DNA of 64,000 nt from Haliscomenobacter sp. Lineage in GTDB: Bacteria > Bacteroidota > Bacteroidia > Chitinophagales > Saprospiraceae. Numbering within the stretch: position 1 is the stretch's first letter; every line of letters begins with the position of its first letter. The notes beneath the pieces are model-generated. The model was not told where the DNA came from. It was given only the letters and a program-made list of their open reading frames with translations, and did not search any database. The stretch lies in NCBI RefSeq assembly GCF_016718685.1, contig NZ_JADKCX010000142.1, positions 1 through 64,000 on the forward strand. Reading direction: 5' to 3'. Below, one piece after another: positions 27,482 to 37,206 of the stretch. The position numbers and the translations under genes were made by a program.

Positions 27482-29916
27482 TTAATAATCTTGTTGTGCT
27501 TTAAAAATTTTCACCAAAGCCATCACCTTTCCCTCCGCATCTCGAATATGCAACAAATACAATCCACCAGGGAAACCGGACAAATCGAAATTATTTGACG
27601 GATTCAAGCGGACTTTTTCTCGCCGCAACAAACGCCCCTCAGCGCTGTACCAATCCAAATAATGCAGTCCTTGCAACTGTGTCGGAACCGCCACGGAGAT
27701 GCGCCCCGCAGTGGGATTAGGATGAACCAGAATCTGTTTGGAAAAATCAAGTTGCCGGGTTGCCGTACTCAGCTGCACACTATGACAGCCGGAAGTATAT
27801 ACGCAAGTATCGGTGTACAAACGCACCGCGTAGCGGCCATTTCGCTCGGGTAAAAAGAAAGGACTCGACAAACGGGACACCACTTGTTGGCTCACACAAT
27901 CGATCCATTCATAACGCCGAATGTTGGAGGCCGTTGAGGCACTCAACAAAATCCCACCTTGGGCAACGCTGGTATCTACCTGTTCCAGATTGAGCCTCAG
28001 CGTGACTACGGAATCACAGCCTGCACGAGAACGAAAGGTTTCGGTATACAGACCAGCACGGGAAAGGATTTGAGTCCCAAAACGTAAACTACGGCCACCA
28101 CAGATGGCCTGCGTCACACTCCGTTGATAAGTGGGTTGGCGGATGACCTGAATGTACAAGGTTGAATCACAGGAATTTTGATCGCGCAGGGAAATGGGGT
28201 ACATGCCCGTTTGGAAAAACTTCAGTCGCCCCAAGCGAAAGGTATCCCCGGCACAAAGCGAAACGGGAAAAGTATCCTGTTGCAGGGGATAATGTACAAT
28301 TTTGACAACCAGAGAAGAATCACAACCATTGCGGGCATTGAAACGAATGGGGTACAGCCCTTCTTTAAAAAACTTGAGCTGACCAAACCGAAAAGTATCG
28401 CCTGCACAAATGGGCGTAAGCATGGTGTCGCGATAACTCGGCAGAACCTTGAGCTGCAAATAACGGATAGAGTCACAACCTTGTGTCGTTTTGAGTCGGT
28501 AGGGATAAAAACCCGCTTTGCCATAATTGCTGAGGCCAAATGTATAGACCTCTCCCTGACAAATGGTAGCCCGGATGGTATCGTGAAAAACAGGATTTAC
28601 TTTGAGATGGAGTTCAAAAATGATGGGACATACATTGGTGCTGCGCAAAGTATCGATGTATACCCCGGCGCTGCGTAGGTTTTGCCATCGAAGGGATAAC
28701 TTCCACCTGTGCAAATGGCGTGGTTGATTGTGTTGCTTTCAACACTTTCTACTTGTAGATCCAGCCTTACAATGGAGTCGCAACCACTCATCCGAGAGGA
28801 TAAAGTGTCCAGATAAATGCCTTTTTGGGTCAATACCCGTTTGCCAAAATGATACTGCCCCCCCACACAAATGCTTGCGGATAGGTTGCTGCGGAAACTG
28901 GGGCGTACCCGCAAGTTCAGATTGATGATGGAATCACAACCCGCTTGAGTGCGTAAACTAACCTGGTAATTGCCAGCGCTGAAGAAGCGTTCAGGACCAA
29001 TTTTCAGGGTATCTCCTTCACAAATCTCAGGCTGAATGTTTTTTTCCTGTTTAGGAATCAGCCGCAAATCCAATACCACGGTAGAGTCACAACGCCGCTG
29101 GTTTGAAGGGAAAGTATACCGATAGATGCCACTTTGACTCAAGGTTAATGGACCCAATTGACGGGTGTTGCCTATACAAATGCCTTCTTGAACTTTGGTT
29201 AAAAAGGTATCGCGTACAGTGAGTTTCAGCTCTACCAAAGAGTCACAACGTTGGGCAGTGGGCGCAAAATTATACCGAAATGTACCACTATTGCTAGCGG
29301 TAATCTGGGTATTGCCGACCTTGACACGTGCACCTTTGCAGGCCACGGCAGCAAGTTGAGTGCGGAAAGTATCCAGCATATCAATCTGATAGAGCACGAT
29401 GGAATCGCAGCCATTTTTAGTGTTGTACCTGACTGTGGTTATCGCCGGATAGTAGAATTTTTCAGGCCCCAGTTGTATGGTATCGCCCAGACATAAGGTA
29501 ATTCGCACTTTTTGCGTGAAGATGGGCAAAATGAAAAGGTGCAAGGTAACTACGGAATCACAGCGGATTTTATACGGAGGAAAAACAATGCTGTAAGTAC
29601 CCGTACTGGAAAATTGTTGATTGCCGACCATGAGCTGCTCCCCCTGACAGAGGGTGTCAAATCTTTCCGATTTAACCTTTTGCCGAACCCATAAATTGAT
29701 GATTACTTTGGTCACCCCGATGGGTTTGACCGTATTAAAAATATGCTGATAACGGCCGGTTTTGATGTAGTTCAGGCCATAAAGTTTAAGGGTGTCCCCC
29801 TGACATATGGTATCGTAACGTTGCACGATTACAGTGTCTACTACTGGTACTGTGCTCTTGGCAAGTCCAATTAAAGCAATGCTCCAAAAGAGTGTGAGTA
29901 AGAATAATCGGTTCAT
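27482..29916 (-). CDS. Large secreted Cys-repeat protein with T9SS type A sorting domain, one frameshift
   Basis: The protein starts MNRLFLLTLFWSIALIGLAK (signal peptide). It then carries about 12 repeats of about 55-60 residues, each shaped as ICxGDT-x-xG near the start and GCDSIVxLxLxV near the end, so two cysteines per repeat. An Ig-like spacer and a type A C-terminal domain follow (ILVHPNPTAGRISV to FPGGLYLLHIRD), which marks export by the type IX system. The frame shifts by one base near 28660, inside repeat 8, and both halves are otherwise intact (about 810 residues in total). It is probably a cell-surface or adhesin-like protein. No enzyme motif is visible. Confidence 0.8.
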
Positions 29917-30058
29917 GGGTTAGTAGTTTGGCAAGCGTAAAATTAACTAAAAAAGACCATTTTTGAGCCAAGTAGCCACCCCTTGCCGTAAGTCTAAGAT
30001 AAAAGACGGAGTTTTACATCGTTACTTACTATTTTCGCCCCAAATAAATGTTGAGCGA

Positions 30059-31711
30059 ATGATGGTACGACTATTCCGCGTCTGGGCGATTTTTTTGGCA
30101 GCATTGTACAGTTGCGCTACCCCACAGCCGCCCATCGGTGGCCCTAAAGACGAGACCCCTCCGCGGATCGACACAGCGCGAAGTACACCAAATTACCAGG
30201 TAAACTTTACCAAACAACCCATTGAATTGATCTTCAATGAGTGGATCCAACAACCCCAGGATGTAGCCAAACAAGTAGTCGTTTCGCCCCCCATCCGGTA
30301 TATGAGTTCCTTATTGAAGTTGAAAGGAAAAGCCCTGATCGTGGAATTCGACGACCGAGAAGTGCTCCAGGAAAAAGTGACCTACACCATCAATTTTGGG
30401 GAAGCAATCAAAGACCTGAGCGAAGGCAATGCTGCCAAAGATCTCCGGTTTGTTTTTTCAACTGGCCCGGTATTGGATTCTCTGGGCATGCAGGGCGAAG
30501 TACGGGATTTTATCACCCAAAAGCCATTGGAGAATATCTTGGTCATGGCGTATGATCAGCTCAATGACTCGATTGTAAAAAAAGAAAGACCGCTTTATTT
30601 TGGCAAAACCGACAAGGAAGGTAAATTTTTTATCAAAAACATGCGCGGGGGAAAGTTTAAAATTTTTGCCCTAGAGGACTCCAACCAGCCTTATCTTTAC
30701 GACGCTCCCAATGAAAAAATTGCTTTTGCTGATTCCCTGGTGAGCACTGCGCCAGATTCAAGCACCAATATTGACCTGCGGATTTTTACCGAACTCCCTA
30801 CGTTACGCTTGCTCAACACCGATACCAAACGCTATGGATTGGTCAATTTACAGTTCAATCAAGTGCCTCAAGACATTCAAATCGCGGCGGTCACGCCGGG
30901 TATTCAAACCCGTACCGAAATTGTAAAAGACACCTTGAAAATTTGGTACGCTGGTGAAACTACAGGCGCAAACTGGTTCCTCAACGTGCGCAAAGACAGT
31001 ACCTTTAAGGACACCCTCAGGCTAAAAACTTTTGCCCCCGAAACATACTTGCGGACGGCAAAACTTCTGCTGCAAAACGCTGATTTAAAGGAATTTCAGC
31101 GCCAAAATCCCGAAAAACCCCTGGTCTTGACCTTTAATCATCCCCTCAATACTTTCGATATCAGTAAATTGTTGGTGGTAGAAGATAGCACGCGCCAGGT
31201 GTCGCCGTCCATGATTGAAATTGATAGCCTCAACTCCAGAAAGTTGATCATTCAATACAAATGGGGTGAAGAGCGCAAATACCAAATCCGCTTTGCGCCC
31301 GGTGCAGTGCGAGACCTCTTCGGCTTGGGGTTTAGGGACACCGTGCGGTATAACCTCCAAGCCATGCCCCGCAAGAATTACGGCAACATGGATCTGAAGA
31401 TTGAAAACCTGGATTCTACACGCATCTACGTCATGGAAATACTGCAAGGGGAGATGCCCGAACCCGTTCAACGTGAAATCATTAGTGGAAAAACCCAGGC
31501 TCGTTTTTTATACAAAACCATGGAACCCGCGCAGTACAAGGTAAAACTCATCGAAGACCAGGATCGCAACGGACAATGGGATACAGGTAGTTATTTTAAA
31601 CATCGCCAGCCCGAGCCCATCTACATCCGCGATCTGGATGCCCTCCGCCCCAACTGGGACATGGATGTGACGGTAGACTGGGAAGCGAGGAAGCAGTTGC
31701 CGAAGAATTGA
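30059..31711 (+). CDS. Big_5 Ig-like domain lipoprotein
   Basis: About 550 residues. The start at ATG 30059 gives a lipoprotein signal (FLAALYSCATPQPPIGG, lipid-attachment Cys about residue 15-18). A Big_5 Ig-like domain follows, from PRIDTARSTPNYQVNFTKQPIELIFNEW to LRFVFSTGP, then a Gly-rich carboxypeptidase-regulatory-like domain (GKTDKEGKFFIKNMRGGKFKIFALED) and further beta domains. In Bacteroidota this architecture is common, and the role is usually unknown. It is divergent from the Cys-repeat gene and about 50 bp before the T9SS type B protein. Confidence 0.85.
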   Translation: MMVRLFRVWAIFLAALYSCATPQPPIGGPKDETPPRIDTARSTPNYQVNFTKQPIELIFNEWIQQPQDVAKQVVVSPPIRYMSSLLKLKGKALIVEFDDREVLQEKVTYTINFGEAIKDLSEGNAAKDLRFVFSTGPVLDSLGMQGEVRDFITQKPLENILVMAYDQLNDSIVKKERPLYFGKTDKEGKFFIKNMRGGKFKIFALEDSNQPYLYDAPNEKIAFADSLVSTAPDSSTNIDLRIFTELPTLRLLNTDTKRYGLVNLQFNQVPQDIQIAAVTPGIQTRTEIVKDTLKIWYAGETTGANWFLNVRKDSTFKDTLRLKTFAPETYLRTAKLLLQNADLKEFQRQNPEKPLVLTFNHPLNTFDISKLLVVEDSTRQVSPSMIEIDSLNSRKLIIQYKWGEERKYQIRFAPGAVRDLFGLGFRDTVRYNLQAMPRKNYGNMDLKIENLDSTRIYVMEILQGEMPEPVQREIISGKTQARFLYKTMEPAQYKVKLIEDQDRNGQWDTGSYFKHRQPEPIYIRDLDALRPNWDMDVTVDWEARKQLPKN

Positions 31712-31765
31712 TGCTGCGGTTGCTATATTTTAAACATTTTTTGCACGGATCAAGCACTCATTCCT

Positions 31766-33835
31766 ATGCGCCACAAGACCTATACTGCTCTTTTTTATGT
31801 CCTGTTCTTGATCTTGTGGCAAGAATTTCTGTATGGTCAAAACCTACCTTCCCCTTGTGGAGATTCTTTACAAGAATATTCATATGCGTACAATCTGCCG
31901 AAGTTGACGAGTCGGTTCAAGGTAGCCAACAATGGCGATTTAATGGCAGGTGGCTGGGGCAATTCAGCAGCGGACAGGGCTGTAATTATGAAATGGAATG
32001 CCCAGGAAAAGCTGGAATGGATAAAAAAAGAAAGTAGCTCAGATTGGAACTTGTGGGATGTTGCTCCACTTTCTGATGGGAATTGGGTGTACCTAAAAAA
32101 GCATAGAGACTCCACCAATTGGGTAGAATTGATCAAAATAAACCCACAAGGTGAATTGCTTTGGAATCGCCGATATCGCTTGCAGTCCACCTTTACCTTT
32201 GAAAATCAACTCATATCGCTTGAAAAAACCGAGGGCTTTTTATTAAACTCATTTCATAGCCTAACCCAGTTTGATGGAGCTGGTAACCTGGTTTGGAGCA
32301 GAACGCTGCCAGATGGGGTGTTTCTTGGCGGGGCGCAACGATCTGATGGCAGGGTTTTGGTCCTCACGCAGGAAGTGTCAGCCCAAGCCACTTTATTGCT
32401 GCTAAATGACAAAGGCAATATCATTAAACAAAACGCACTGAATGGTATCGCTTTGGATGCGGCTTTGGGGGCGGTTTATGCGTTGACGAATAATGGGTGC
32501 ATGCTCCGAATCAACGACCAAAGCATCGCTCGGTTGATCAAAATCGATGCCAATTTGATACCTGCCTGGGGTAAAGAAATTCCCAATTATGGCATCAATA
32601 GTGATGCGATTATCTCAAAGAATGATGATGTTTTTTTTCCATTTTATGAAGTCAATAAAATTGATGCCTTAGCTTTTGATCAACAAGGCAACTATTTGTG
32701 GAGCTTAAAACTGCAAGGATTCCGGCCAGGCTCTGGTGTCACTTATGGAGCCCCGTATTTGGACGGCTGGAAATTTTTTGTTCCAGATTTGAACTTCGAG
32801 GCACCAGCGAAAAGTTTTTTATTAAAATTTCCCAATACTCAATTACCGGAAGAAGGATGTTTTTTTACCCTAGGATCAGCTCCTAGTGTTAAAGACATTA
32901 AACTCAGTATTTCCCCAGGGAAAGTTGTGCTCAACAATTTTTTGCTTAAAGAAATACCTTCGGCCGCCATCAGGTATGAAACCATTCCATCGATGCGCCA
33001 AATCGAATGTCGCATTGCCAATCCTTGCCCCGAAATCTGTGACAATGACATCGACGATAACGGCGACGGGCTCATCGATTGTGCCGATCCCGCCTGTGAA
33101 ACTGTACCTAAACTCGATTTGGGCCCCGATCAATTGGTGTGCAACAACAGTACAACCCTGTTCCGAACTACAGCTGATTTTACCCGTTACCGCTGGTCAG
33201 ATGGTTCAACGGATAGCACGCTTACGGCTTTTTCGCCAGGATTATATTGGGTTGATACCTGGAATGGCTGTGGCAATTTGCAAAGTGATTCCATCCGTTT
33301 GAATGTACAGCCTTTGAAGGAAGTGGAACTGGAGGCTGATCGAAACCTGTGTGCGGGGGATACCCTGCATGTATCAATTCCCGGTTTCACGCAATTGAAA
33401 TGGTCGCCGGCTCAGGGTTTGAATTGTGACACTTGTCAAAGCATCATACTCAAGCCGGATAGGACTACTCTTTATTATGTGACAGCTCGGTTCGGCAATT
33501 GCAGTTCGGTGGACTCAATCGATATCACGCTGGAAGATTGCAAGCCTTTTTCAGTATACGTACCCAACGTTATGTCACTCAGCAGTACGGTGAACACCCA
33601 GCTTCATCCCTTTTTCTCCAGTCGGACAGAACTGCTTGCTTATCAATTCGAAATTTATGATCGTTGGGGAGAGCTGGTGTTTCGCAGCCAGGATACCCAA
33701 CAAAGCTGGAATGGAACCAAAAATGGCCAATGGGGCAATCAAGGAGTATACGTTTGGACTTTGCGGGTACGCTATAGAGAGAATGGACAAGAAAAAGGGG
33801 CGTTTAAAGCAGGCGAAGTGCTACTCATCCATTGA
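31766..33835 (+). CDS. Secreted protein with T9SS type B (gliding-motility-type) C-terminal domain
   Basis: 689 residues. The signal peptide ends at about residue 24. Residues about 45-390 look like a beta-propeller of YD/kelch-like repeats (LMAGGWGN, GNWVYLKK, LIKINPQGELLWNR). A calcium-binding-like loop CDNDIDDNGDGLIDCADPAC is near 420-439, PKD-like segments are rich in Cys at 440-590, and the C-terminal domain runs YVPNVMSLSS to FEIYDRWGELVFRSQD to the end, the CHU/gliding-motility sorting type. It should be exported by the T9SS and may stay at the surface. The gene is intact. Confidence 0.85.
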   Translation: MRHKTYTALFYVLFLILWQEFLYGQNLPSPCGDSLQEYSYAYNLPKLTSRFKVANNGDLMAGGWGNSAADRAVIMKWNAQEKLEWIKKESSSDWNLWDVAPLSDGNWVYLKKHRDSTNWVELIKINPQGELLWNRRYRLQSTFTFENQLISLEKTEGFLLNSFHSLTQFDGAGNLVWSRTLPDGVFLGGAQRSDGRVLVLTQEVSAQATLLLLNDKGNIIKQNALNGIALDAALGAVYALTNNGCMLRINDQSIARLIKIDANLIPAWGKEIPNYGINSDAIISKNDDVFFPFYEVNKIDALAFDQQGNYLWSLKLQGFRPGSGVTYGAPYLDGWKFFVPDLNFEAPAKSFLLKFPNTQLPEEGCFFTLGSAPSVKDIKLSISPGKVVLNNFLLKEIPSAAIRYETIPSMRQIECRIANPCPEICDNDIDDNGDGLIDCADPACETVPKLDLGPDQLVCNNSTTLFRTTADFTRYRWSDGSTDSTLTAFSPGLYWVDTWNGCGNLQSDSIRLNVQPLKEVELEADRNLCAGDTLHVSIPGFTQLKWSPAQGLNCDTCQSIILKPDRTTLYYVTARFGNCSSVDSIDITLEDCKPFSVYVPNVMSLSSTVNTQLHPFFSSRTELLAYQFEIYDRWGELVFRSQDTQQSWNGTKNGQWGNQGVYVWTLRVRYRENGQEKGAFKAGEVLLIH

Positions 33836-33843
33836 GCAAGCAA

Positions 33844-33886
33844 AAAAACTAGCGTTGAGGGCAAAAGCCAACTCAACGCTAGTTTT
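33844..33886. terminator. Terminator between the T9SS protein and OsmC genes
   Basis: AACTAGCGTTGAG pairs with CTCAACGCTAGTT (13 bp, 12-nt loop), with an A-run before and TTTT after, so it should work in both directions between the convergent genes. Confidence 0.85.
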
Positions 33887-33899
33887 GATGACAAGGTGT

Positions 33900-34316
33900 T
33901 TATAACAAAATAGTCGTCAAAGTAATTTCAGCATTCAACAACTTTGATACCGGGCAGTTTGCCTTGGCATCAGCCGTGAATTCTTCCAATTGTGCCAGAC
34001 TCACTCCGGGTACTTTGACGGAAGTTTCCAGTTGTACGGTAGTAATGCTACCGCTTTCCAGTACAACGCTTGCTTTGGTCTCGATGCTATCGGCAGTAAA
34101 GCCAGCGGCTTGCAGGACAAAGGCCAGTTTCATAGAAAAACAACCGGCGTGGGCTGCACCGATCAATTCTTCGGGATTGGTGCCAATTCCGTCTTCAAAA
34201 CGGGTATTGTAGCTGTACTGAGCATCATGCAATACGGTACTTTGGGTGCTCATGATGCCGTTGCCCGTTTTGCCGGAGCCTTCCCAGCGAGCAGTAGCTG
34301 ATCTTTTAATTTGCAT
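33900..34316 (-). CDS. osmC: OsmC-family peroxiredoxin
   Basis: A 138-residue protein of the OsmC/Ohr family that reduces organic hydroperoxides with two redox cysteines. The first is in AAHAGCFSMKLAFVL near residue 59 and the second in ANCPVSKLLN near residue 122. Other typical segments are TARWEGSGKTGNG and GTNPEELIGAAHAG. The GNGIMS variant near the N-terminus fits the YhfA/OsmC side rather than Ohr. Upstream lie 80 bp and the TetR regulator on the same strand, which may control it. Confidence 0.9.
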   Translation of the reverse strand: MQIKRSATARWEGSGKTGNGIMSTQSTVLHDAQYSYNTRFEDGIGTNPEELIGAAHAGCFSMKLAFVLQAAGFTADSIETKASVVLESGSITTVQLETSVKVPGVSLAQLEEFTADAKANCPVSKLLNAEITLTTILL

Positions 34317-34396
34317 AGTGAAATGGGAATTAATTGATGGTTATAGGTACAAAGATACCTCATGCGTTTAAGATACCCCTTAATTAGGCCATGATT

Positions 34397-35125
34397 TTAT
34401 GCTCCGGGTAGCTGCCCATTTTCCGGTTTAGCGGCAAACTGGGTGCTCCCGAGCAATCCAAAGGCAAAATCGATCAGAAGCTGTTTTACCTGAGCGTCAC
34501 TGTTGCCTTGTTTAAAATTGATATCCGTCAATGAAGGAAGGTGCTCAGAAAAATAGACGTGGCTTTTGGCCATTTCCAAAATGGTGCTCGCCAAAGCCCG
34601 AGGGTAAGGAAAACTGGGATTGATCTCCAACATAATGGTATGAAAGGTTTTGCAGAGGGCTTTATAGGTCAAAAACAAACCTTGTTGGTTTTCTTCATCC
34701 ACTTGCTTGGTGTAATATCCTTTAGCCGATTCGGCAATAACGATCCGGTGCAGAATGGCTTCATTGATGTGCTCAGTCTCGGGATTGTCGTGGTGCGACG
34801 TATCGACCAGGGTTTCCAGGGCTATTTTCAATTTGCGTTTGGGATCTTCAATGTTCATGATCTTGAGATCAATGCTGTATTTGATCCATTCCCAATACCA
34901 GCTCAATAAAAAGAGCAACAAGCGGTGTTTATTTTCAAAATACCGGTAAACGGAAGCTTCGGTTGATTCAATACGATCAGCCAATTTTTTAAAGGTGAAG
35001 TCTTCAAAGCCTTTTTCATCGATCATCAAAATGCTGTATTGAATGATCTTGCGCCCAAGTTTAGTTTCTTGGGGATCGCGCAAAAAGAGCTTCTCGTTAA
35101 GTTTCATTTTGATTGCAACAGCCAT
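34397..35125 (-). CDS. TetR/AcrR-family transcriptional regulator
   Basis: 242 residues. The N-terminal TetR helix-turn-helix is at about 20-65 (KIIQYSILMIDEKGFEDFTFKKLADRI, then ESTEASVYRYFENKHRLLLFLL). The ligand-binding C-terminal domain shows no known subfamily. An alternative start (Met7) is possible. It is placed between rplY and the OsmC gene on the same strand. The effector is unknown. Confidence 0.88.
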   Translation of the reverse strand: MAVAIKMKLNEKLFLRDPQETKLGRKIIQYSILMIDEKGFEDFTFKKLADRIESTEASVYRYFENKHRLLLFLLSWYWEWIKYSIDLKIMNIEDPKRKLKIALETLVDTSHHDNPETEHINEAILHRIVIAESAKGYYTKQVDEENQQGLFLTYKALCKTFHTIMLEINPSFPYPRALASTILEMAKSHVYFSEHLPSLTDINFKQGNSDAQVKQLLIDFAFGLLGSTQFAAKPENGQLPGA

Positions 35126-35269
35126 ATACCATTTTTTCCTAGGATAACTAAGCCACTTTTTTTAAACGTTCAATTACCGTTTTCGTTCTCCAAAAATACA
35201 AAAAAGGGTTGTTTAATGCCATTTGCACCAAACAACCCTTGCATGGGAAGTAGAAATATTCCAATGCAA

Positions 35270-35869
35270 TTATTTTTTCTTCTTGCCAGTTTCTTTTGCT
35301 TCAGCAGCAGCAGCAGAACGCAATGCACGTGGAATTTCAATGGTAACCACTGGAATACTTGGCGCATTCAGCAATTCGATTCCTTCAGGAACAATAATGT
35401 CGCGTACCCGCAAAGAGTGACCCAGGTCCATCGAAGTGATGTCGATGAAAAGCTCGGTAACCATTTGTTCTGGTAAGGTTTTGACTTTTGCCCGACGCAG
35501 TTTGATCTGCAATTTACCCCCCAGTTTTACGCCAGGAGATACACCTTTGGTCCGAACGGGTACTTCCAATTTTACCTTTTGGCCTTCTACCAAGCTCAGA
35601 AAGTCGATGTGGGTCAACTGGCTGGTGAGTGGGTGAAGTTGGTAATCCTTTACAATGCAACGGTAGGTTGCACCGTCAACAGTCAGATTTGCAACGCGGA
35701 AATCTGGTGTATAGATGAGGGTTTTAACGTCGTTCAGTGTAACTGAAAAATGAACTACGTCCTGCCCTCCGTACAATACACACGGGATTCGGCCATCGTT
35801 CCGCAAATCTTTGGAAGGTTTTTTGCCTAGGCCAGTTCTGGACTGACCCGTGATAGCGATTGTTTCCAT
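35270..35869 (-). CDS. rplY: Ribosomal protein L25/general stress protein Ctc
   Basis: 199 residues, the two-domain Ctc form. The N-terminal 5S-rRNA-binding L25 domain (residues 1-95: TGLGKKPSKDLRNDGRIPCVLYGG, YQLHPLTSQLTHIDFLSLVEG) is followed by the C-terminal TL5 beta domain, and the end is Ala/Lys rich. I start it at ATG 35869 (METIAITGQSR). A good promoter ends 9 bp before the start, so the mRNA is nearly leaderless. It follows prs, as prs-ctc pairs do in many bacteria, but a REP pair lies between them. Confidence 0.92.
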   Translation of the reverse strand: METIAITGQSRTGLGKKPSKDLRNDGRIPCVLYGGQDVVHFSVTLNDVKTLIYTPDFRVANLTVDGATYRCIVKDYQLHPLTSQLTHIDFLSLVEGQKVKLEVPVRTKGVSPGVKLGGKLQIKLRRAKVKTLPEQMVTELFIDITSMDLGHSLRVRDIIVPEGIELLNAPSIPVVTIEIPRALRSAAAAEAKETGKKKK

Positions 35870-35878
35870 GATTTGAGA

Positions 35879-35911
35879 CAAATGTATGGTTAATAATACG
35901 TTATAACCCAA
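35879..35911 (-). promoter_or_regulatory. Promoter of rplY
   Basis: On the minus strand TTG (35911-35909), 22 nt, then TACATTTG (35886-35879), matching the Bacteroidota consensus. The start codon is only 9 nt downstream of the -7 element. A second TATCTTTG element about 50 bp further upstream may give another start site. Confidence 0.7.
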
Positions 35912-35957
35912 GCCTGCGCTTAGGGAACGCAAAGATAAAAAGTTTCTGAAATTCTCC

Positions 35958-36030
35958 CTCACCAACCCACGAATTTATTCGTGGGTTGGTGAGGAGATGA
36001 ACCCATATAACCCACGACAAAAGTCATGGG
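35958..36030. repeat. Pair of REP-like palindromes, CCCACGAA type, copy 2
   Basis: Hairpin 1 (35958-35993) has the CCCACGAA-TTTA-TTCGTGGG centre extended by CTCACCAA/TTGGTGAG into a 16-bp stem. Hairpin 2 (36011-36030) is CCCACGAC-AAAA-GTCATGGG, the inverted form of hairpin 2 at 16225-16244. It abuts the prs stop codon at 36031. Confidence 0.85.
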
Positions 36031-36960
36031 CTACTCCACAAACAACGCCGATATCGACCGATGCTCATGCGTATTCCGAATGGCCCGCGCAAAAAGTTTG
36101 GCCGTAGACAACACTTTAATCTTTGGTGAAGATTGCTTTAAAGGAATGGTATCACTCACAATCAACTCCGTTAGCGCTGAATTTTCAACATTTTCGTACG
36201 CTTTGCCCGACAAAATAGGGTGCGTACAAATGGCACGGACACTAGTTGCCCCTTTTTTCATGATGATCTCTGCAGCGCGGCAAAGGGTTCCGGCGGTATC
36301 CACCATGTCGTCAACCAGCACTACATCGCGACCTTCTACGTTACCGATCACCGTCATTCCCGCTATTTCATTGGCTTTTTCCCGGTATTTGTCACAAATG
36401 ACCAGATCCGTGTGGAAATGTTTGGAATAAGCCCGGGTTCTTTTTACCCCACCGACGTCAGGTGAGGCAAAAATGACATTGTCCAGTCCTTGTTCGTGCA
36501 GGTAGGGTATATATATGGCTTCACTTTTGAGGTGATCCACGGGAATGTCAAAAAAGCCCTGAATTTGATCGGCGTGGAAATCCATGGTCATGATGCGGTT
36601 GGCACCAGCTGCCTCCAACAAATTGGCGATCAATTTTGCGGAAATGGGCACCCGTGGTTGGTCCTTGCGGTCCTGGCGGGCGTAGCCAAAATAAGGAATC
36701 ACCGCAGTGATGTAACCCGCTGAAGCCCGCTTGGCCGCATCGATCAAAAGCAGCAGTTCCATCAGGTTTTCAGCAGGAGGAAAAGTGGATTGGATGAAAA
36801 AAACGTAGGCACCCCGTACCGATTCATTGATCACCGGTTGCATTTCACCATCGCTGAAGCGATGGATTTTGACGTCACCGAGCGGATTTCCGTAATAATC
36901 GGCAATTTTTTCCGCCAAATAACTGGAGTTGGCTCCCGATAATATTTTTACTTCAACCAT
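36031..36960 (-). CDS. prs: Ribose-phosphate pyrophosphokinase
   Basis: A 309-residue PRPP synthetase supplying nucleotide, His and Trp synthesis. N-terminal phosphoribosyltransferase-like domain with the ATP-binding YFGYARQDRKDQPRVPI (about 93-109) and the flexible-loop His in TMDFHADQIQGFFDIP (about 126-141). The PRPP-binding motif VLVDDMVDTAGTLCRAAE is near 213-230. It is complete in length. The leader contains a terminator-shaped hairpin. A near-consensus -7 element TACCTTTG is at 37068-37075. rplY follows on the same strand. Confidence 0.95.
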   Translation of the reverse strand: MVEVKILSGANSSYLAEKIADYYGNPLGDVKIHRFSDGEMQPVINESVRGAYVFFIQSTFPPAENLMELLLLIDAAKRASAGYITAVIPYFGYARQDRKDQPRVPISAKLIANLLEAAGANRIMTMDFHADQIQGFFDIPVDHLKSEAIYIPYLHEQGLDNVIFASPDVGGVKRTRAYSKHFHTDLVICDKYREKANEIAGMTVIGNVEGRDVVLVDDMVDTAGTLCRAAEIIMKKGATSVRAICTHPILSGKAYENVENSALTELIVSDTIPLKQSSPKIKVLSTAKLFARAIRNTHEHRSISALFVE

Positions 36961-36997
36961 TGTCTGTTAAATTGCACGCAGGTGTTGAAATGAAAAC

Positions 36998-37075
36998 AAA
37001 AACGCCGCTCCGGAAGCATTCATTTCTTCCGGGTGCCGTTTTTTTGAGCAATGTTAAAAATTTGCAGCAAAGGTA
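36998..37075 (-). promoter_or_regulatory. Leader of prs: -7 element and terminator-like hairpin
   Basis: On the minus strand TACCTTTG at 37075-37068 is a candidate -7 element (no good TTG at the usual distance). Downstream, AAAAACGGC...CCGGAAG pairs with CTTCCGG...GCGGCGTTTTT (36998-37045), so a hairpin with an internal loop and a T tail sits in front of the prs start codon at 36960. It could attenuate prs or end a short RNA. Confidence 0.55.
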
Positions 37076-37089
37076 AGCGCATTTTTTCG

Positions 37090-37196
37090 AGTTGAAAAGT
37101 TTAAGGTTGAAGAGTTGAAAAGTTTGCCTTACAGCGCTACATTGCCCAGACTTTTCAACTTTAACCCCTTCAACTTTTCAACTTTAAACTCTTCAA
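37090..37196. repeat. Long inverted repeat, GTTGAAAAGTT family, copy 1
   Basis: The left arm (37090-37127) contains GTTGAAAAGTTTAAGGTTGA twice in degenerate form. The right arm (37149-37196) contains CTTTTCAACTTTAA and CTTCAACTTTTCAACTTT, its complement. The loop of about 20 nt is GCC...GCGCTACATTGCCC-like. It ends 10 bp before the methylmalonyl-CoA epimerase start codon. Confidence 0.85.
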
Positions 37197-37206
37197 TTTA
37201 TTGATC

